A stretch of DNA of 64,000 bases, from positions 403,001 to 467,000 of the forward strand of contig JAYKKM010000228.1 of assembly GCA_035772405.1 (NCBI GenBank), given 5' to 3'. Below the pieces are notes generated by a model. It was not told the DNA's origin. It did not search any database and was given only the letters and a program-made list of their open reading frames with translations. The stretch comes from Chrysogorgia sp. JL179-B06. Taxonomy: Eukaryota > Cnidaria > Anthozoa > Scleralcyonacea > Chrysogorgiidae. Position 1 is the first letter of the stretch. Each line of letters starts with the position of its first letter. The translations under genes and the position numbers were made by a program. Shown here one piece after another: positions 50,302 to 60,862 of this stretch.

Positions 50302-53300
50302 ATGAGTCGGACTGTGAAAACCCCGCTGACAAAAAGACAAGTTGAGGTTGGTGGGTGGACGCATAGTAAACTTGTTAGAACTGGCGCGACTCGAGGTAGC
50401 TACACAAATGCAGCCGCTGTGAACCTACTAACAGATAGAGCGACCAACGTTCACGGCTTTTTTGGAGACCAAGAAACACAACCCACAGTTGAAGACCATA
50501 GTGACGCATCGTCGACGCAGCTATTGGATCGAGCACTGAGAGGGTTCACGAGGTCCTATGGAGTTGAGGTAATTGACGCTAGAGACATCAATCAGGTAAA
50601 TGGTAGTAGAAGCGCTGTCACTAGCCTTTTGAGACGCGAACTAGGTGAGACTAATGGGATGAAAGTGGTAGAGACAGTTAAGGTCACTTTTGAGAAAGTC
50701 CTAGAACTCGATAAGACCACATATAAAACTGCCTACTTTAACAGCGAGACGTTCGTCGTCATTAACGAGCATGATATTGAAGGTGTTGCCAGTCGTGGAT
50801 CGGAACAGATTTTGACGCGGATAGCTGGGTGGTTATCTGAGGGGTCTGGATGGACTATCGACAAAATAGACGCACACTACGTTAATATCGCTATTTATAG
50901 ACCTTTGAATGGGAGTAGCTACATTGCGTTGCCAAAGGAGCTGCGCAATAGTATGAAGGGCTTGATAAACGTAAATAATGGGGATGATAACGAGTGCTTT
51001 AGATGGTGTCACCTAGCACACAAGTTTCCTGTTGGAAAACACTCTGATAGAACGTCAAAGTACGTCAGACATGTCAGTGAGTTGAGTTACGATGGAATTG
51101 ACTTCCCAGTCACACTCAAAGATTACAACAAGATCGAAAAGGCTAACGAAATTAGCATTAATGTTTTTGGGTATGAAAATAAGCAGCCATTCCCTGTGTA
51201 CGTTTCTAAGGAGATGTACCCCGACCATATGGACCTACTGTTGATAACTACCGATAGCAACAAGCATTATGTGTATATTCGTGACTTCAACAAATTCATG
51301 TACCGTCAGACAAGGTACAAGGCGAGAAAGCACTTTTGTAGGTATTGTTTGCAGTGTTTTAGTCGCGAGGACGTGCTTGAACGCCATGTGGAAGTATGTT
51401 TGGTCATTAATGGGAAGCAAGCTATTAAAATGCCACAAAAAGGTACGAAAGTGAAATACGAGAATTTTAGTAGACAGCTAAACGTACCATTTGTGGTGTA
51501 TGCAGACTTCGAGGCTATCACACAGAAGGTGCACGCAGCAACACCATCAAGCGAGTGTAGCTACACGAACGCCTACCAGAGACACGTTGACTGCGGTTAT
51601 GGGTACAAATTAGTTTGTTGCTACGACAACGAGTACAGTAAGCCAGTAAAAGTGTATCGCGGTGAAAATGCAGTTAACAAGTTCATTGGGGAGATGTTAG
51701 AAATTGTTGAATATTGTAAAGAGACATCTGAGAGTCACTTTAACAAAGAAATGATACTGACTGATGCCGATAAGAAGAACTTTGACGAGGCTAAAAGTTG
51801 TCATATTTGCAGTGTTGAGTACATTAGCGCTGACGTTAGAGTGAGAGACCACTGTCACGTGTCAGGTAAGTACAGAGGGTCCGCACATCGCGATTGTAAT
51901 GTGAACTTTAAGTTGACTGACAAAATCCCTGTGATCTTTCATAACTTGCGCGGCTACGATAGCCATTTCATCATGCAGGAGATTGGCAAGTTTGGCCAAG
52001 ACATAAATGTGATACCAAACAACATGGAGAAGTACATGGCGTTCATGCTTGGAAAAAACTTGGTATTTTTGGACAGCTTTCAGTTCATGAGTAGTGGTCT
52101 AGACAACTTGGTGAGGAACCTACCAAGGGACGCTTTCAAATACACGTCAGAAGTGTTTCACGACGAGGGTTTGGCACTCATGACAAGAAAGGGAGTCTAT
52201 CCCTACGATTATATGGACTCCTTTAATAAATTCGATGAACGCGAGCTACCCTCCAAAAAGGACTTCTACAGCGTTCTGAATGACGAGCACATTACGGAAG
52301 AAATGTACGAGCGCGCCATCGATGTGTGGGACTACTTCGACGTTGAAAGTATGGGTGGGTATCACGACCTGTATTTGAAAAGCGATGTGCTCTTGCTCGC
52401 CGACGTTTTTGAGAACTTTAGAAAGACATGCCATCGCGAGTATAAATTAGACCCGTGCCACTATTTCACATCGCCTGGATTGGCTTGGGATGCCATGCTA
52501 AAGATGACTGGAGTAGAACTCGAATTATTGTCCGACATTGACATGTTCCAGTTCGTAGAATTAGGTATGCGTGGTGGTGTGAGCTACATATGCAACAGAC
52601 ATGGCGTGGCGAATAATAAATACATGAAGGGGTACGATAAAACGCAAGAGTCGAAGTATTTGATGTACCTTGATGCCAACAATTTGTATGGATGGGCAAT
52701 GAGTCAGAGTCTCCCCACAGGTGGCTTCAAGTGGTTGACTGAGAGAGAAATAGAAAAGGTTAATCTACGCGACTATCACAACGATAGTAAAAAGGGCTTA
52801 CTGCTTGAAGTCGACTTGGAGTATCCAGCCCATTTGCATGACCTGCATAACGATTACCCGGTGGCTCCCGAGAAGATGGAGATAACTGTTGACATATTGT
52901 CGGAGTACTGCACAAAAATCAAAAATAAGTTTAATGTGAGTGTTGGCGGCGTGAAAAAGCTGGTGACTAATTTGATGGACAAAAAAAAGTACGTGTGTCA
53001 CTATAGAAATCTGCAGTTGTACATGGATCTTGGGTTAAAAATCAAAAAGGTTCATAGGGTCCTACAGTTTGACCAGTCCAAGTGGTTGGGCAAGTACATC
53101 GACTTTAACACAGTCAAAAGAACCGCGGCTAAGAACGCTTTTGAGAAGGACTTCTTCAAGCTGATGAATAACAGTGTGTTCGGAAAAACGATGGAAAACT
53201 TGAGGAAGCGTGTGGATGTAAGATTAGTGACCACTGCGGAGAAATTTAAAAAGCTTGTCTCAAAGCCAACGTTTGTGTCTTGCAAGATATTTAGCGAGAA

Positions 53301-53970
53301 CTTAGTCGCTGTCCACAAAGTTAAAGAAACGCTGACACTAAATAGACCCGCATATGTGGGTATGTGCATACTAGACTTGAGTAAAACGCTGATGTACAAT
53401 TTTCACTATAACTATATTATGAGAAAGTACTCTAGCGACACCTGTAGACTACACTTCACCGACACTGACAGTCTGTTGTACTCAATCAAAACTGATGACG
53501 TTTATTCCGACTTTATGATGGAGTGCGAAAAGTTCGACAATAGCGACTACCCCGCAGATAGCCCATTCGCTTTTAAAGAGAATAAGAAAGTTATTGGGAA
53601 GATGAAGGACGAGTGCGCTGGAACGCCAATTATTGAGTTCGTTGGGTTGCGCAGTAAAATGTATAGCTATTTGAAAGAGGATGGAGGTGGTGGGAAAACC
53701 GCTAAAGGTATTAGAAAGAATATAATTAAAAAGGTAATCAGACACGAAGATTACAAAAGTGTGTTACTCGAGCAGAAACAGTTGCGACACACAATGAAGA
53801 CCATAAGAAGTGTCAAACACCAGCTAGGTAGCTACGAAATTAATAAAGTGTCGCTATCCTGTTTTGATGACAAACGATACCTTTTAGAAAATGGTATTGA
53901 CTCCTACGCATATGGTCACAAAAACATTGAAGCGAGAGACAACACTGAAAATAGTGAACAAACGGACTAA
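50302..53970 (+). CDS. polB: Protein-primed-type DNA polymerase B, 1222 aa
   Basis: Intact. Order: variable N-terminus (1 to about 330); C2H2-like finger CRYCLQCFSREDVLERHVEV at about 345-365; Exo I YADFEAI (Asp402, Glu404); a recombination endonuclease VII-like Cys/His insertion CHICSVEY...RVRDHCHVSGKYRG at about 500-540; Exo II FHNLRGYDSHFI at about 545; Exo III YHDLYLKSDVLLLADVF at about 686; motif A YLDANNLYGWAM (Asp791); motif B LMNNSVFGKTMENL at about 954; motif C TDTDSLLY (Asp1054, Asp1056). This is the Polinton/adenovirus-type polymerase that would copy the element from its ends. Its last residues NTENSEQTD are encoded by the TIR. Confidence 0.96.
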   Translation: MSRTVKTPLTKRQVEVGGWTHSKLVRTGATRGSYTNAAAVNLLTDRATNVHGFFGDQETQPTVEDHSDASSTQLLDRALRGFTRSYGVEVIDARDINQVNGSRSAVTSLLRRELGETNGMKVVETVKVTFEKVLELDKTTYKTAYFNSETFVVINEHDIEGVASRGSEQILTRIAGWLSEGSGWTIDKIDAHYVNIAIYRPLNGSSYIALPKELRNSMKGLINVNNGDDNECFRWCHLAHKFPVGKHSDRTSKYVRHVSELSYDGIDFPVTLKDYNKIEKANEISINVFGYENKQPFPVYVSKEMYPDHMDLLLITTDSNKHYVYIRDFNKFMYRQTRYKARKHFCRYCLQCFSREDVLERHVEVCLVINGKQAIKMPQKGTKVKYENFSRQLNVPFVVYADFEAITQKVHAATPSSECSYTNAYQRHVDCGYGYKLVCCYDNEYSKPVKVYRGENAVNKFIGEMLEIVEYCKETSESHFNKEMILTDADKKNFDEAKSCHICSVEYISADVRVRDHCHVSGKYRGSAHRDCNVNFKLTDKIPVIFHNLRGYDSHFIMQEIGKFGQDINVIPNNMEKYMAFMLGKNLVFLDSFQFMSSGLDNLVRNLPRDAFKYTSEVFHDEGLALMTRKGVYPYDYMDSFNKFDERELPSKKDFYSVLNDEHITEEMYERAIDVWDYFDVESMGGYHDLYLKSDVLLLADVFENFRKTCHREYKLDPCHYFTSPGLAWDAMLKMTGVELELLSDIDMFQFVELGMRGGVSYICNRHGVANNKYMKGYDKTQESKYLMYLDANNLYGWAMSQSLPTGGFKWLTEREIEKVNLRDYHNDSKKGLLLEVDLEYPAHLHDLHNDYPVAPEKMEITVDILSEYCTKIKNKFNVSVGGVKKLVTNLMDKKKYVCHYRNLQLYMDLGLKIKKVHRVLQFDQSKWLGKYIDFNTVKRTAAKNAFEKDFFKLMNNSVFGKTMENLRKRVDVRLVTTAEKFKKLVSKPTFVSCKIFSENLVAVHKVKETLTLNRPAYVGMCILDLSKTLMYNFHYNYIMRKYSSDTCRLHFTDTDSLLYSIKTDDVYSDFMMECEKFDNSDYPADSPFAFKENKKVIGKMKDECAGTPIIEFVGLRSKMYSYLKEDGGGGKTAKGIRKNIIKKVIRHEDYKSVLLEQKQLRHTMKTIRSVKHQLGSYEINKVSLSCFDDKRYLLENGIDSYAYGHKNIEARDNTENSEQTD

Positions 53971-54577
53971 TTCGCGAAACAACTGGCTATTTGTTAGTCA
54001 ACGTTGTTAGCCAATCAAAAGAGCGCCATTTCGCTATCCATTTGGATAAACATCACCACTAGAACCAAAATCTAGTGGTTTTTTTTTCGCGCGTGAGTTG
54101 AGACAACAGCAGAACGTGTCGGTGGTCATAGTTTGTTGAACAAAAATGTGAAAATGTTGAAATGACACTTTCTATTTTTTAAATACATGTACACGAAAAC
54201 GACGAAGCGACACATTCTATTTTTTTAAATATGTGAAAATGTTGAAACGGCACTTTCTATTTTTTAAAATACGACTGAAATAACACCAAATTTAGCGAAA
54301 ATCGCGATTTGGTATAAATTTGGTATTGTTTCGTTAGTCTCGCATGTGTTTGACATCAATTGAGTAGAAAACGTGGGAGGGGTGTCTAGCTTGATTAACG
54401 ATCGCCATAGTAGTATAGAGGGTAGGGCTACGAGCTAATCAATGTTAACCGTAAACGTAAATACCGAAACATCGCCAAATTTGTCGAGTCGTGACTTGGC
54501 ACAAATTTGGTGGTGTTTTGGTGTTTATATTTACGGTTGACGTCGATTGGGCTCGCAGCCCTACCCTCTATACTACT
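53941..54577. repeat. Right terminal inverted repeat of the Polinton
   Basis: Complement of 37196-37826 with a few differences. Contains the 169 bp terminal palindrome at 54409-54577 and the end of polB. Ends CTACT at 54577. Confidence 0.95.
54409..54577. repeat. Terminal palindrome inside the right TIR
   Basis: Starts AGTAGTATAGAGGGTAGGGC and ends GCCCTACCCTCTATACTACT; the copy matches that at 37196-37364. Confidence 0.88.
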
Positions 54578-54583
54578 GATGTC
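54578..54583. repeat. Right target-site duplication of the Polinton (GATGTC)
   Basis: Partner of GATGTG at 37190-37195. Sequence after it continues the retropepsin frame. Confidence 0.8.
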
Positions 54584-54857
54584 TAGTCAGGAATTTTACG
54601 TTGCCAACGAGATGATCTGTGAGATTATTTTACGCCTGGATTGGCTAATTAATAACAAAGTCATTGTTGACATTGCAAGAATGGTGTTAAAATTTCTAGA
54701 TGCGACGACCAAATCCTTGTTTGTATTTTATTCAAGTGTCAGAGATCCCATGGCTGTTGTCTTGGACCGAGATGTAGAAGTTCCAGCAAAACCTGAAGTG
54801 TTTCGAATAGCCCGAATCAAAAACCCAATCATGTTATGGAACTTAATATGTGCTTGA
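54584..54857 (+). pseudogene. Retropepsin, C-terminal part, right of the Polinton
   Basis: QEFYVANEM and EIILRLDWLINNKVIVDIAR are the flap-end and 'ILGxDWL' region of gypsy proteases (here RLDWL). It follows on from 37195 in frame once one copy of the target duplication is discounted. The open frame that starts at 54507 begins in the TIR by chance. Confidence 0.82.
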
Positions 54858-55435
54858 CCGGAAAAGGTGTCCTAGTTGCCCGAGTTTTTTGTTCGACCGA
54901 GAGAACAAACAGTGCCCATCCAGATAATAAATCCTGGAGTAGAGCCAGTTAAACTGTACAAAGGAATGAAGGTAGGCGACCTGAACAAGCTGATGTTGAG
55001 ATGAAAGACCCAGTTTTCGAGCCGAAAGACAACCACTGCACCAGCCAAGATGAAATCAAGTTTGAACTTAGTAATCTGAAACCGGAAGAGAAAAGAAGAA
55101 TGGAACATCTCTTGAAGAGTCACCAAGACACCTTTGCCACAAGTTCTGGAGAGTTTGGCCTAACATCCTTGGCAAAACACAAAATTGAAACAGGAGAAGC
55201 AACCCCAGTAAAACAGTTGCCCCGACGTTTACCAAATGCACTTTGACCTGTTGTAGAAGAACAAGTGAAGGAAATGCTAAAGAAGAAAGTGATCAAGCCA
55301 AGTAATTCACCCTGGTCAAGCCCCATAGTCTTGGTACGAAAAAAGATGGAACATGGCGATTTTGTATCGATTTTCGTAAACTGAATGAAGTCACAGTAAA
55401 AGATGCTTTCCCTTTGCCTCAAATTGCTGACTTAT
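54858..55435 (+). pseudogene. pol: Gypsy-like Pol, linker and start of RT
   Basis: PEEKRRMEHLLKSHQDTFAT and GLTSLAKHKIETGEATPVKQ (55100-55215), the usual sequence before the RT, then [13 protein letters not shown] and [20 protein letters not shown] (to about 55430). A stop (TGA, 55244) and frame change show decay. Cut by the LINE at 55436. Confidence 0.82.
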
Positions 55436-56262
55436 AATTTAGAGCTTTAATAATAATCCACCTTAGGTAAAAAAATACAGTGGACTTACAATATCAATAT
55501 AAAATTATGAATTACATATATTACAATAAAAATTAATAAGTTTTTTGTTAAAAAGTTCAATTGCCCGAGGCATAAACGATGAATTATGTCTTTCGGTTCT
55601 AGATATAATGTTACCTACATTAGCACTATTTTCTTTAATTCTAGTAGAATAGTCATGTTTATGTGCGACAGGGACAAGGTAGTGACAGGGATGGTTTGTG
55701 TTACGAATAATTGCCTCTATTTCTCGAAGAGTTAGTTTCTCTCTTCTTTCACTAAGCGAAGGAAGTGCGTCGACAGGTAAACCAATAATGCGTAAACTTC
55801 TTCTTTGGATACGTTCAAGGTCGTTCACTAAGTAGAGAGGTAGGCCATCCCAAACTGGTGCAGCATATTCAAGCATGGGTCGAATTTTGGTGCAGTAGGT
55901 TGCAAGACCGACTTCCGTAGGAAGGTGAGCCTTCCTACACTGCCTTAGATGGTGTAATCTCCTATTTCCTTTACGGGTAATTTCTTTGATGTGAGAATTC
56001 CATTTCATGTTACTTTGACAGCCAACACCAAGTAACTTGAATGTATCTACTCTTTCGATCATATCATCCGCGGTGTAAAGATTAGGTGGCTGTGGGATAG
56101 ATTTCCCAAAGCAAATCCACATGTCTTTCGTTTTCTTCGCGTTCAACTTCATTTTGTTGGTATCTGACCAGTTCTGGACAGAGTCTAAGACTTCCTGCAT
56201 GTTGCTACGCTCTCCCTTCATGATACATGTGTTGATCGACACATCTGGATACCAATATTTTT
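55436..56262 (-). mobile_element. LINE-7, 5'-truncated, inserted in the gypsy RT
   Basis: Minus strand is open for 245 codons: CIMKGERSNMQEVLDSVQNW, NKMKLNAKKTKDMWI, DTFKLLGVGCQSNMKWNSHI, KIRPMLEYAAPVWDGLPLYL, ERIQRRSLRIIGLPVD, SSFMPRAIELFNKKLINF, the C-terminal third of a LINE RT common in cnidarian genomes. The YADD block survives only as YPDVS at about 56255, so truncation falls there. The gypsy RT resumes at 56263 with YFSTLDL-type sequence. The longest undamaged LINE ORF in the window, so a recent insertion. Confidence 0.85.
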
Positions 56263-57300
56263 CAACACTCGATTTAGTATCTGGTTAATGGCAGGTTCCT
56301 GTTGACGAGTCCAGTCAAGATAAAACCGCTTTTGTAATCCCAGGAGGTGGTCATTACGAATTCCTGCGTATGCCGTTTGGTTTGACTAATGCAGTTCCCA
56401 CATTCCAAAGGTTAATGTCAGCAGTCCTAGAAGGTCTCCTGCCCCTCAAGTGTCTTGTATATCTAGATGATGTCCTCGTCGTTGGCCGATCTTTTGACCA
56501 GCATTTGGAGAATCTGAGAGAAGTTCTAGAAGCCATCAACAAAGCAGGACTGAAACTGAAACTGTCGAAATGCAATTTTGGACAATCAAAGGTAGATTTC
56601 CTTGGTTTTTCTATTTCAGCATCAGGTCTCACCCCAGACCCCAAGAAAGTGGAATCTATCAGCAGGTATCCAACACCAAAAGATCTTACAGAATTAAAGC
56701 GATTCTTAGGTATGACATCCTACTATCGACGTTTTATCTCTGGTTTCAGCGATATTGCCAGTCATTAAACCGTCTTACCCAGAAAGATGTGACATTTGCC
56801 TAGGACAAGAACTGTCAAAATGCATTTGAAACCCTGAAAGAGCAGCTTATTTCAACTCCAGTCGTAGGATTCTGTGATACAGAAGGAGACTACATTCTGT
56901 ATACTGATGCAAGTGATGTGGGAGTGGGAGCAACCCAAAAGAATGTAAATGGAGAAGAGAAAGTTATTTCCTATGCATCTAAAGCATTCTCAGGTTCAGA
57001 AAAATTGGACGATAACCGAAAAGGAAGCATGCTATTGTCTACAGTATTTCCCTATTTCCCTACAGTATTGCCATCCATACGTTTATGGGAGGAAGGTAAT
57101 CACAAAGCTCTGAAGTGGCTGAGGAACATAAAACATCCAAATGGCAAGCTGGCACGTTGTATTTTGAAGCTGGAAGAGTATGATTATTCTATAGAGCACA
57201 TGCCAGGTAGTTTGATGCAACACGCAGATGCACTCTCTCGTGCTCCAGTTAACAGTATCCAGGTTTCGACGTTGTCGTGGAACGAGTTTGAATAGATCCA
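56263..57300 (+). pseudogene. pol: Gypsy-like Pol, rest of RT and RNase H
   Basis: RT: FLRMPFGLTNAVPTFQRLMS, KCLVYLDDVLVVGRSFDQHL (catalytic YLDD), KLKLSKCNFGQSKVDFLGFS, LTELKRFLGMTSYYRRFISG. RNase H: YILYTDASDVGVGATQKN, EEKVISYASKAFSGSEK, then KWLRNIKHPNGKLARCILKL and HMPGSLMQHADALSRAP. A TAA after YW in the first block, and frame changes near 56770 and 57030, disable it. Confidence 0.88.
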
Positions 57301-58652
57301 AAATCTTGATGAAGATATTCTACTAGTGTATTGAATGGTTTCCAACCAGATCAAAAGCCAAAGGATGCAAGTGAGATGTTAAAAGCATTGTACAATATCT
57401 TTGAGTCATTGTTGATTGAAAATAACGTTCTTTGCCGAAAGTGGAGTGACGAAACAAATAAAGCAAGATCGCAAATTGTTATATCTAAATTTGCATCAGC
57501 TACGATTTTGAAAGAAGCACATCAACAAGTTGGCCATCTCGGAGTAGCAAAAACGTTCGAAATGATCCAGAGAAGATTTTATTGGCCAGGATTTTTCAAA
57601 GCTACCGAAGAATTCTGCAAAAACTGTGAAGTTCGTGCCCGAAACAAAGCTGTGTCAAGACCTCGCGCCTTTTTACATGATAGGAGGAGATCTCATTGGT
57701 CCCTTAAGTCACGCAAATAAGTACATACTTTCCATTATTGACTACTACACAAAATATGCTGAAGCAGAAGCTCTTCCTAACCAAGAGGCCGAGACCAGTA
57801 GTTCGGGCACTTGAACGTCTTTGCTAGGCTTCTGTTTTGCTCACAGACCAAGGCCGAAATTTGGAGTCCCATTGATCTGGTTGCAAGTACAATATGTGTC
57901 AGTTGTTTGGAATAGAGAAGAGGAGAACGACAGCGTATCAACCACAAACGGACGGACTTTGTCAACGATTTAATGGAATTTTGAAGTCCTTTCTACGAAT
58001 GAGAGTTAATAAAGACAAGGACGATTGGGACGAGCAATTCCCTCACGCGTTGTTACCCAACCGAGTAAGCAAGCAATCATCCACAGGAGTAACACCGTTT
58101 GAAATGTTATATGGGAGAGTCGTCAGATTACCCTTGGGCGTGGAAAAAGAAGAACTAGCCACTAAACCGACCCATGGACCAGCGAAGTACCTAGAGGATT
58201 TAAAGAAGAGACAGAACACCCTTCGAGAGATAGTAAAGACGAGAATCAAACAAGCCCAACAGAAACAGAAGCGTAGTTATGATTCAAGGTATCGCTCACA
58301 ACGTAGCAAAAGCTTTAATGTTGGAGATACAGTACTTCTGAAGAATTTTAGAGCTAGACGACTGGATGAAAGGTATATTGGTCCGTACCAAGTCGTTGAT
58401 GTTTGCGAAAGTAACTGCGAAATAGAGGAAAACAAAAAGAGAAAGATTGTACATTCAAACAACCTGAAACGCTTTACAATGAACAATGGTGACCTGGACA
58501 ACGTTTGTGAAGATCTAGAAAGCGAGGACACGGACGGTTCTGGACCTGACCTCGATGAATCAATATTTAAACCAGAGATTCCTGAACAACGTCAACCAGT
58601 AGAAAGAAACAATGAGCACGCAGAGAATATAATACCATATAATCAGACGTAA
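57301..58652 (+). pseudogene. pol: Gypsy-like integrase
   Basis: HHCC zinc-binding region QQVGHLGVAKTFEMIQRRFY with FCKNCEVRARNK (about 57520-57640), then the core with GGDLIGPLSHANKYILSIID (first Asp, 57690), a decayed middle, then RRTTAYQPQTDGLCQRFNGI (Glu replaced by Gln at the usual position), and a C-terminal GPY-like segment LLKNFRARRLDERYIGPYQV. Stops at 57720 and 57814 break the frame. No envelope gene follows. Confidence 0.87.
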
Positions 58653-58712
58653 CAGACGACAGCCGATTCGTTATGGACAACCTGTCATGAATTACTGAAC
58701 CTACTAAGTTTG

Positions 58713-58834
58713 GATTAAGACCGGGTTTGTGTACATGTGCTTGAGATAGGTGATTCGTATAGTAAGGTTTATCGAGATATGTTGTGAGAATAAAGGAGTT
58801 TGATATTACATGAAATAGTGTGTGCTTCGTTACA
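58713..58834 (+). repeat. Right LTR (partial) of the gypsy-like element
   Basis: Direct match of 35807-35915, ending in the shared TTACA. It retains 11 bases (TGTGTGCTTCG) that the left copy lacks. The start cannot be fixed because the left LTR 5' part finds no clear match upstream of 58713. Confidence 0.78.
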
Positions 58835-59702
58835 AGGGATATGAGGTGTAATGCGGGGGATTAACAGGGACAATCTCATGACAAGGAGGTCGATGGGGCG
58901 TTTTTGAGGTGTTGGGAATTGTTTGAGGTGTTGAGGAGAGGGAGGGGATAGGAGGCGCATCTCTGAAACGGGTCGAATTAAGCAATAAAAGTCCTTTATG
59001 GACGTTTATATGTCCCTTGAAAAGTAACTGTGCATCTCTGAACTGGACAAATTAATGAATATAAGTTCCCTAGCGACTAGTTTGTGCTTTGCAATTTCTT
59101 TATGACAATCCAAACGCGCTAAGAAAGGGGATGTCTTCGCAGAAGTCCGAAATGGAAACTGACCAATGAGATTACAGTTATTGCTGAGTTATCCGATCTT
59201 AGACAAGATGTATGTTTATAGTTTTATATATTTTTCGATCTCACTGATTCTTATGGACTTACAAATCTTCATGCCCACGTACGGTTCTTAAACAGTGAGG
59301 TTAAACTCCACGGCAAGGCATTACAATATTTTATCTAGTTTGTTTCATTAAATATTCCAAATAATTGTGAGTTGTGACATTAACGACCTCTTAATAACCG
59401 TTTTCTTTGTCTGTGACAGTCAAAATTATTCAAATGTATCAGTATTAGCAACATAACAAAATGCATGACAACATTAATAAACCAAATCGATATATAGTTT
59501 TTTATATATATTTTTCTATGTGTTTCAAATCTTCGATCGTTCTTCTTACGGTTTCTCGGACTATTTCTTAGGAATCGCGTTTTATTTCGTTTATATCTTG
59601 AACGATCTATACGTTTAAGATCCCTGATCGTTCTACTCACAGCTTCTCGAATGGTCTGACTCAGCCAAATAAACCTTAGCAACCATGTTAAAGTTTTATT
59701 TA
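58835..59702. other. No gene seen
   Basis: G-rich GAGGTGTTGGGAATTG-type repeats (58890-58950), then AT-rich DNA. A 100-codon minus-strand frame at 59380-59682 is Arg/Lys-rich (RTIRDLKRIDRSRYKRNKTR) but reflects a repeated TCGATCGTTCTTCTTACG-like pattern (59530 and 59605-59645) rather than a recognisable gene. Confidence 0.4.
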
Positions 59703-59930
59703 TGGGGCTTCGGTGGTCTAGTGGTCAGGGCCACTGCCTCCCACCTCTGAGGTCAAGAGTTCGAATCCTGTGTTCGGACATTTCACATTTGATCGCACGT
59801 GGAAAGAGTTGGTCAACACTGCCGAAAGTCGTGGGTTTTCTCCGCTTTCCTCCCACAGGGAAGTTGACAGGGCGGGTTAGGATAAATAGTTAGGAAAATT
59901 AATGATGATAAAAACTGTAAAAATAAATAG
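59703..59930 (+). mobile_element. tRNA-derived SINE
   Basis: The head has RNA polymerase III boxes: TGGTCTAGTGGTCAG (A box) and AGTTCGAATCC (B box), spaced as in a tRNA of Glu/Asp type. The body holds GTGGGTTTTCTCCGCTTTCC, a block seen in many invertebrate SINEs, and the end is A-rich with GATGATAAAAACTGTAAA. The acceptor stem does not pair, so it is not a working tRNA gene. Confidence 0.82.
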
Positions 59931-60234
59931 TTAAAGGTGCCGTCCAGTCCGTTCTGCGCATGTCCACATTTCTGTTCACATCGTTTGTTTACATTGCGTT
60001 ACTAAACATTGAACATGAAGTATTGCGGATATTTTTCACACGCTTGAGCTTTTCCGCCTAAAAAGCGTGTTATAAGAAGCTGTTTGGTTCCTAAATGTGG
60101 ATAATATTCGCCACATTTAACGAATACTCGCTTTCGAACTGTCGCAAATCTATTCCGTTAAAGTTTGTTGACATGGGGGTCCCCAACGTTTGAAATATCA
60201 TACATGCGCAGAGCGGACTGGACTGTACCTTTAA
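59931..60234. mobile_element. TTAA-flanked MITE, ~300 bp
   Basis: TTAA plus AGGTGCCGTCCAGTCCGTTC at the left faces a near-complement GAGCGGACTGGACTGTACCT plus TTAA at the right; TGCGCATG is shared in both arms. Same class as 29620-30049. The left TTAA adjoins the SINE tail. Confidence 0.8.
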
Positions 60235-60817
60235 GGTTAAATACTGCTAGACAGTATACTGCTAGTATGATTATAGTACTTTATATATTCATACATGAAT
60301 TGTATTTAGAATTAGGGTCAGGGTCCTTTTTGATAACAGCATTTTGTGCTGATTAGGCTACCCTGGTAAAATATCAGTTTTATCATTATTATTATTTAAT
60401 TTTTTTTTTAATTTCTAGCTAATTCACAGGTCCTTCATTGATAGCAGGTTTCTTGTACCTGACGAAGCAAACCTGTATAAAAATGTTGATTGATAATAAT
60501 AATAACCCTACCCTAAATAAAATTTGTCACAACCAGATTTGGGTAGTAAAGTGATGTTAATAATATACCTCCAATTAAGTGTCCTTTCAAGTAGGACTGT
60601 TGCGATTGGGTTATCGAAAGTGTCGAGGTAACACATACACAAGTGGAAATTCTCACATAAGTCTACGTGACCTCGGTATAAGTCCCGTAAATTATTAACG
60701 TGAAACTATTTTGACTTATGTCAGCCAGTAAAGGCTTTAGGCAACGTGAACCCCTAAATGATCCCGCAACTCGTACACTTTCGAAAACGATAAGTATCTT
60801 TATGCAACACCTATAAA

Positions 60818-60862
60818 TGTACACATATGTATATGTATGTATGTGTGTGTATGTATGTAGGT
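60818..60862. repeat. TATG/TGTG microsatellite
   Basis: ATGTATATGTATGTATGTGT and GTGTATGTATGTAGG, an interrupted tetranucleotide repeat. Confidence 0.85.

Larger units (their letters stand above)
37196..54577. mobile_element. Polinton/Maverick, 17,382 bp, nearly intact
   Basis: Bounded by ~631 bp terminal inverted repeats starting AGTAGTATAG, giving AG...CT ends, and a 6 bp target duplication. Encodes the Polinton hallmark set: family B DNA polymerase, retroviral-like integrase with chromodomain, FtsK/A32-type packaging ATPase, double-jelly-roll major capsid and penton-like minor capsid proteins. Genes run minus in the left arm and mostly plus in the right, meeting divergently near 43415-43440. 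Base composition is visibly less AT-rich than the surroundings. Three genes (major capsid, thymidine kinase, zinc-finger gene) carry frame problems and the rest are open, so the insertion is fairly young or recently active. No adenovirus-like protease found. Confidence 0.95.

Noticed and set aside
37196..54577. A free DNA virus integrated by chance
   Set aside because: TIRs, a 6 bp target duplication and an encoded integrase point to regular Polinton transposition.
54507..54583. An apparent gene start just before the retropepsin remainder
   Set aside because: The first codons are Polinton TIR sequence; the true frame comes from the other side of the Polinton.
59703..59780. A working tRNA gene
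   Set aside because: A and B boxes are present but the acceptor stem does not pair and the sequence continues into a SINE body.
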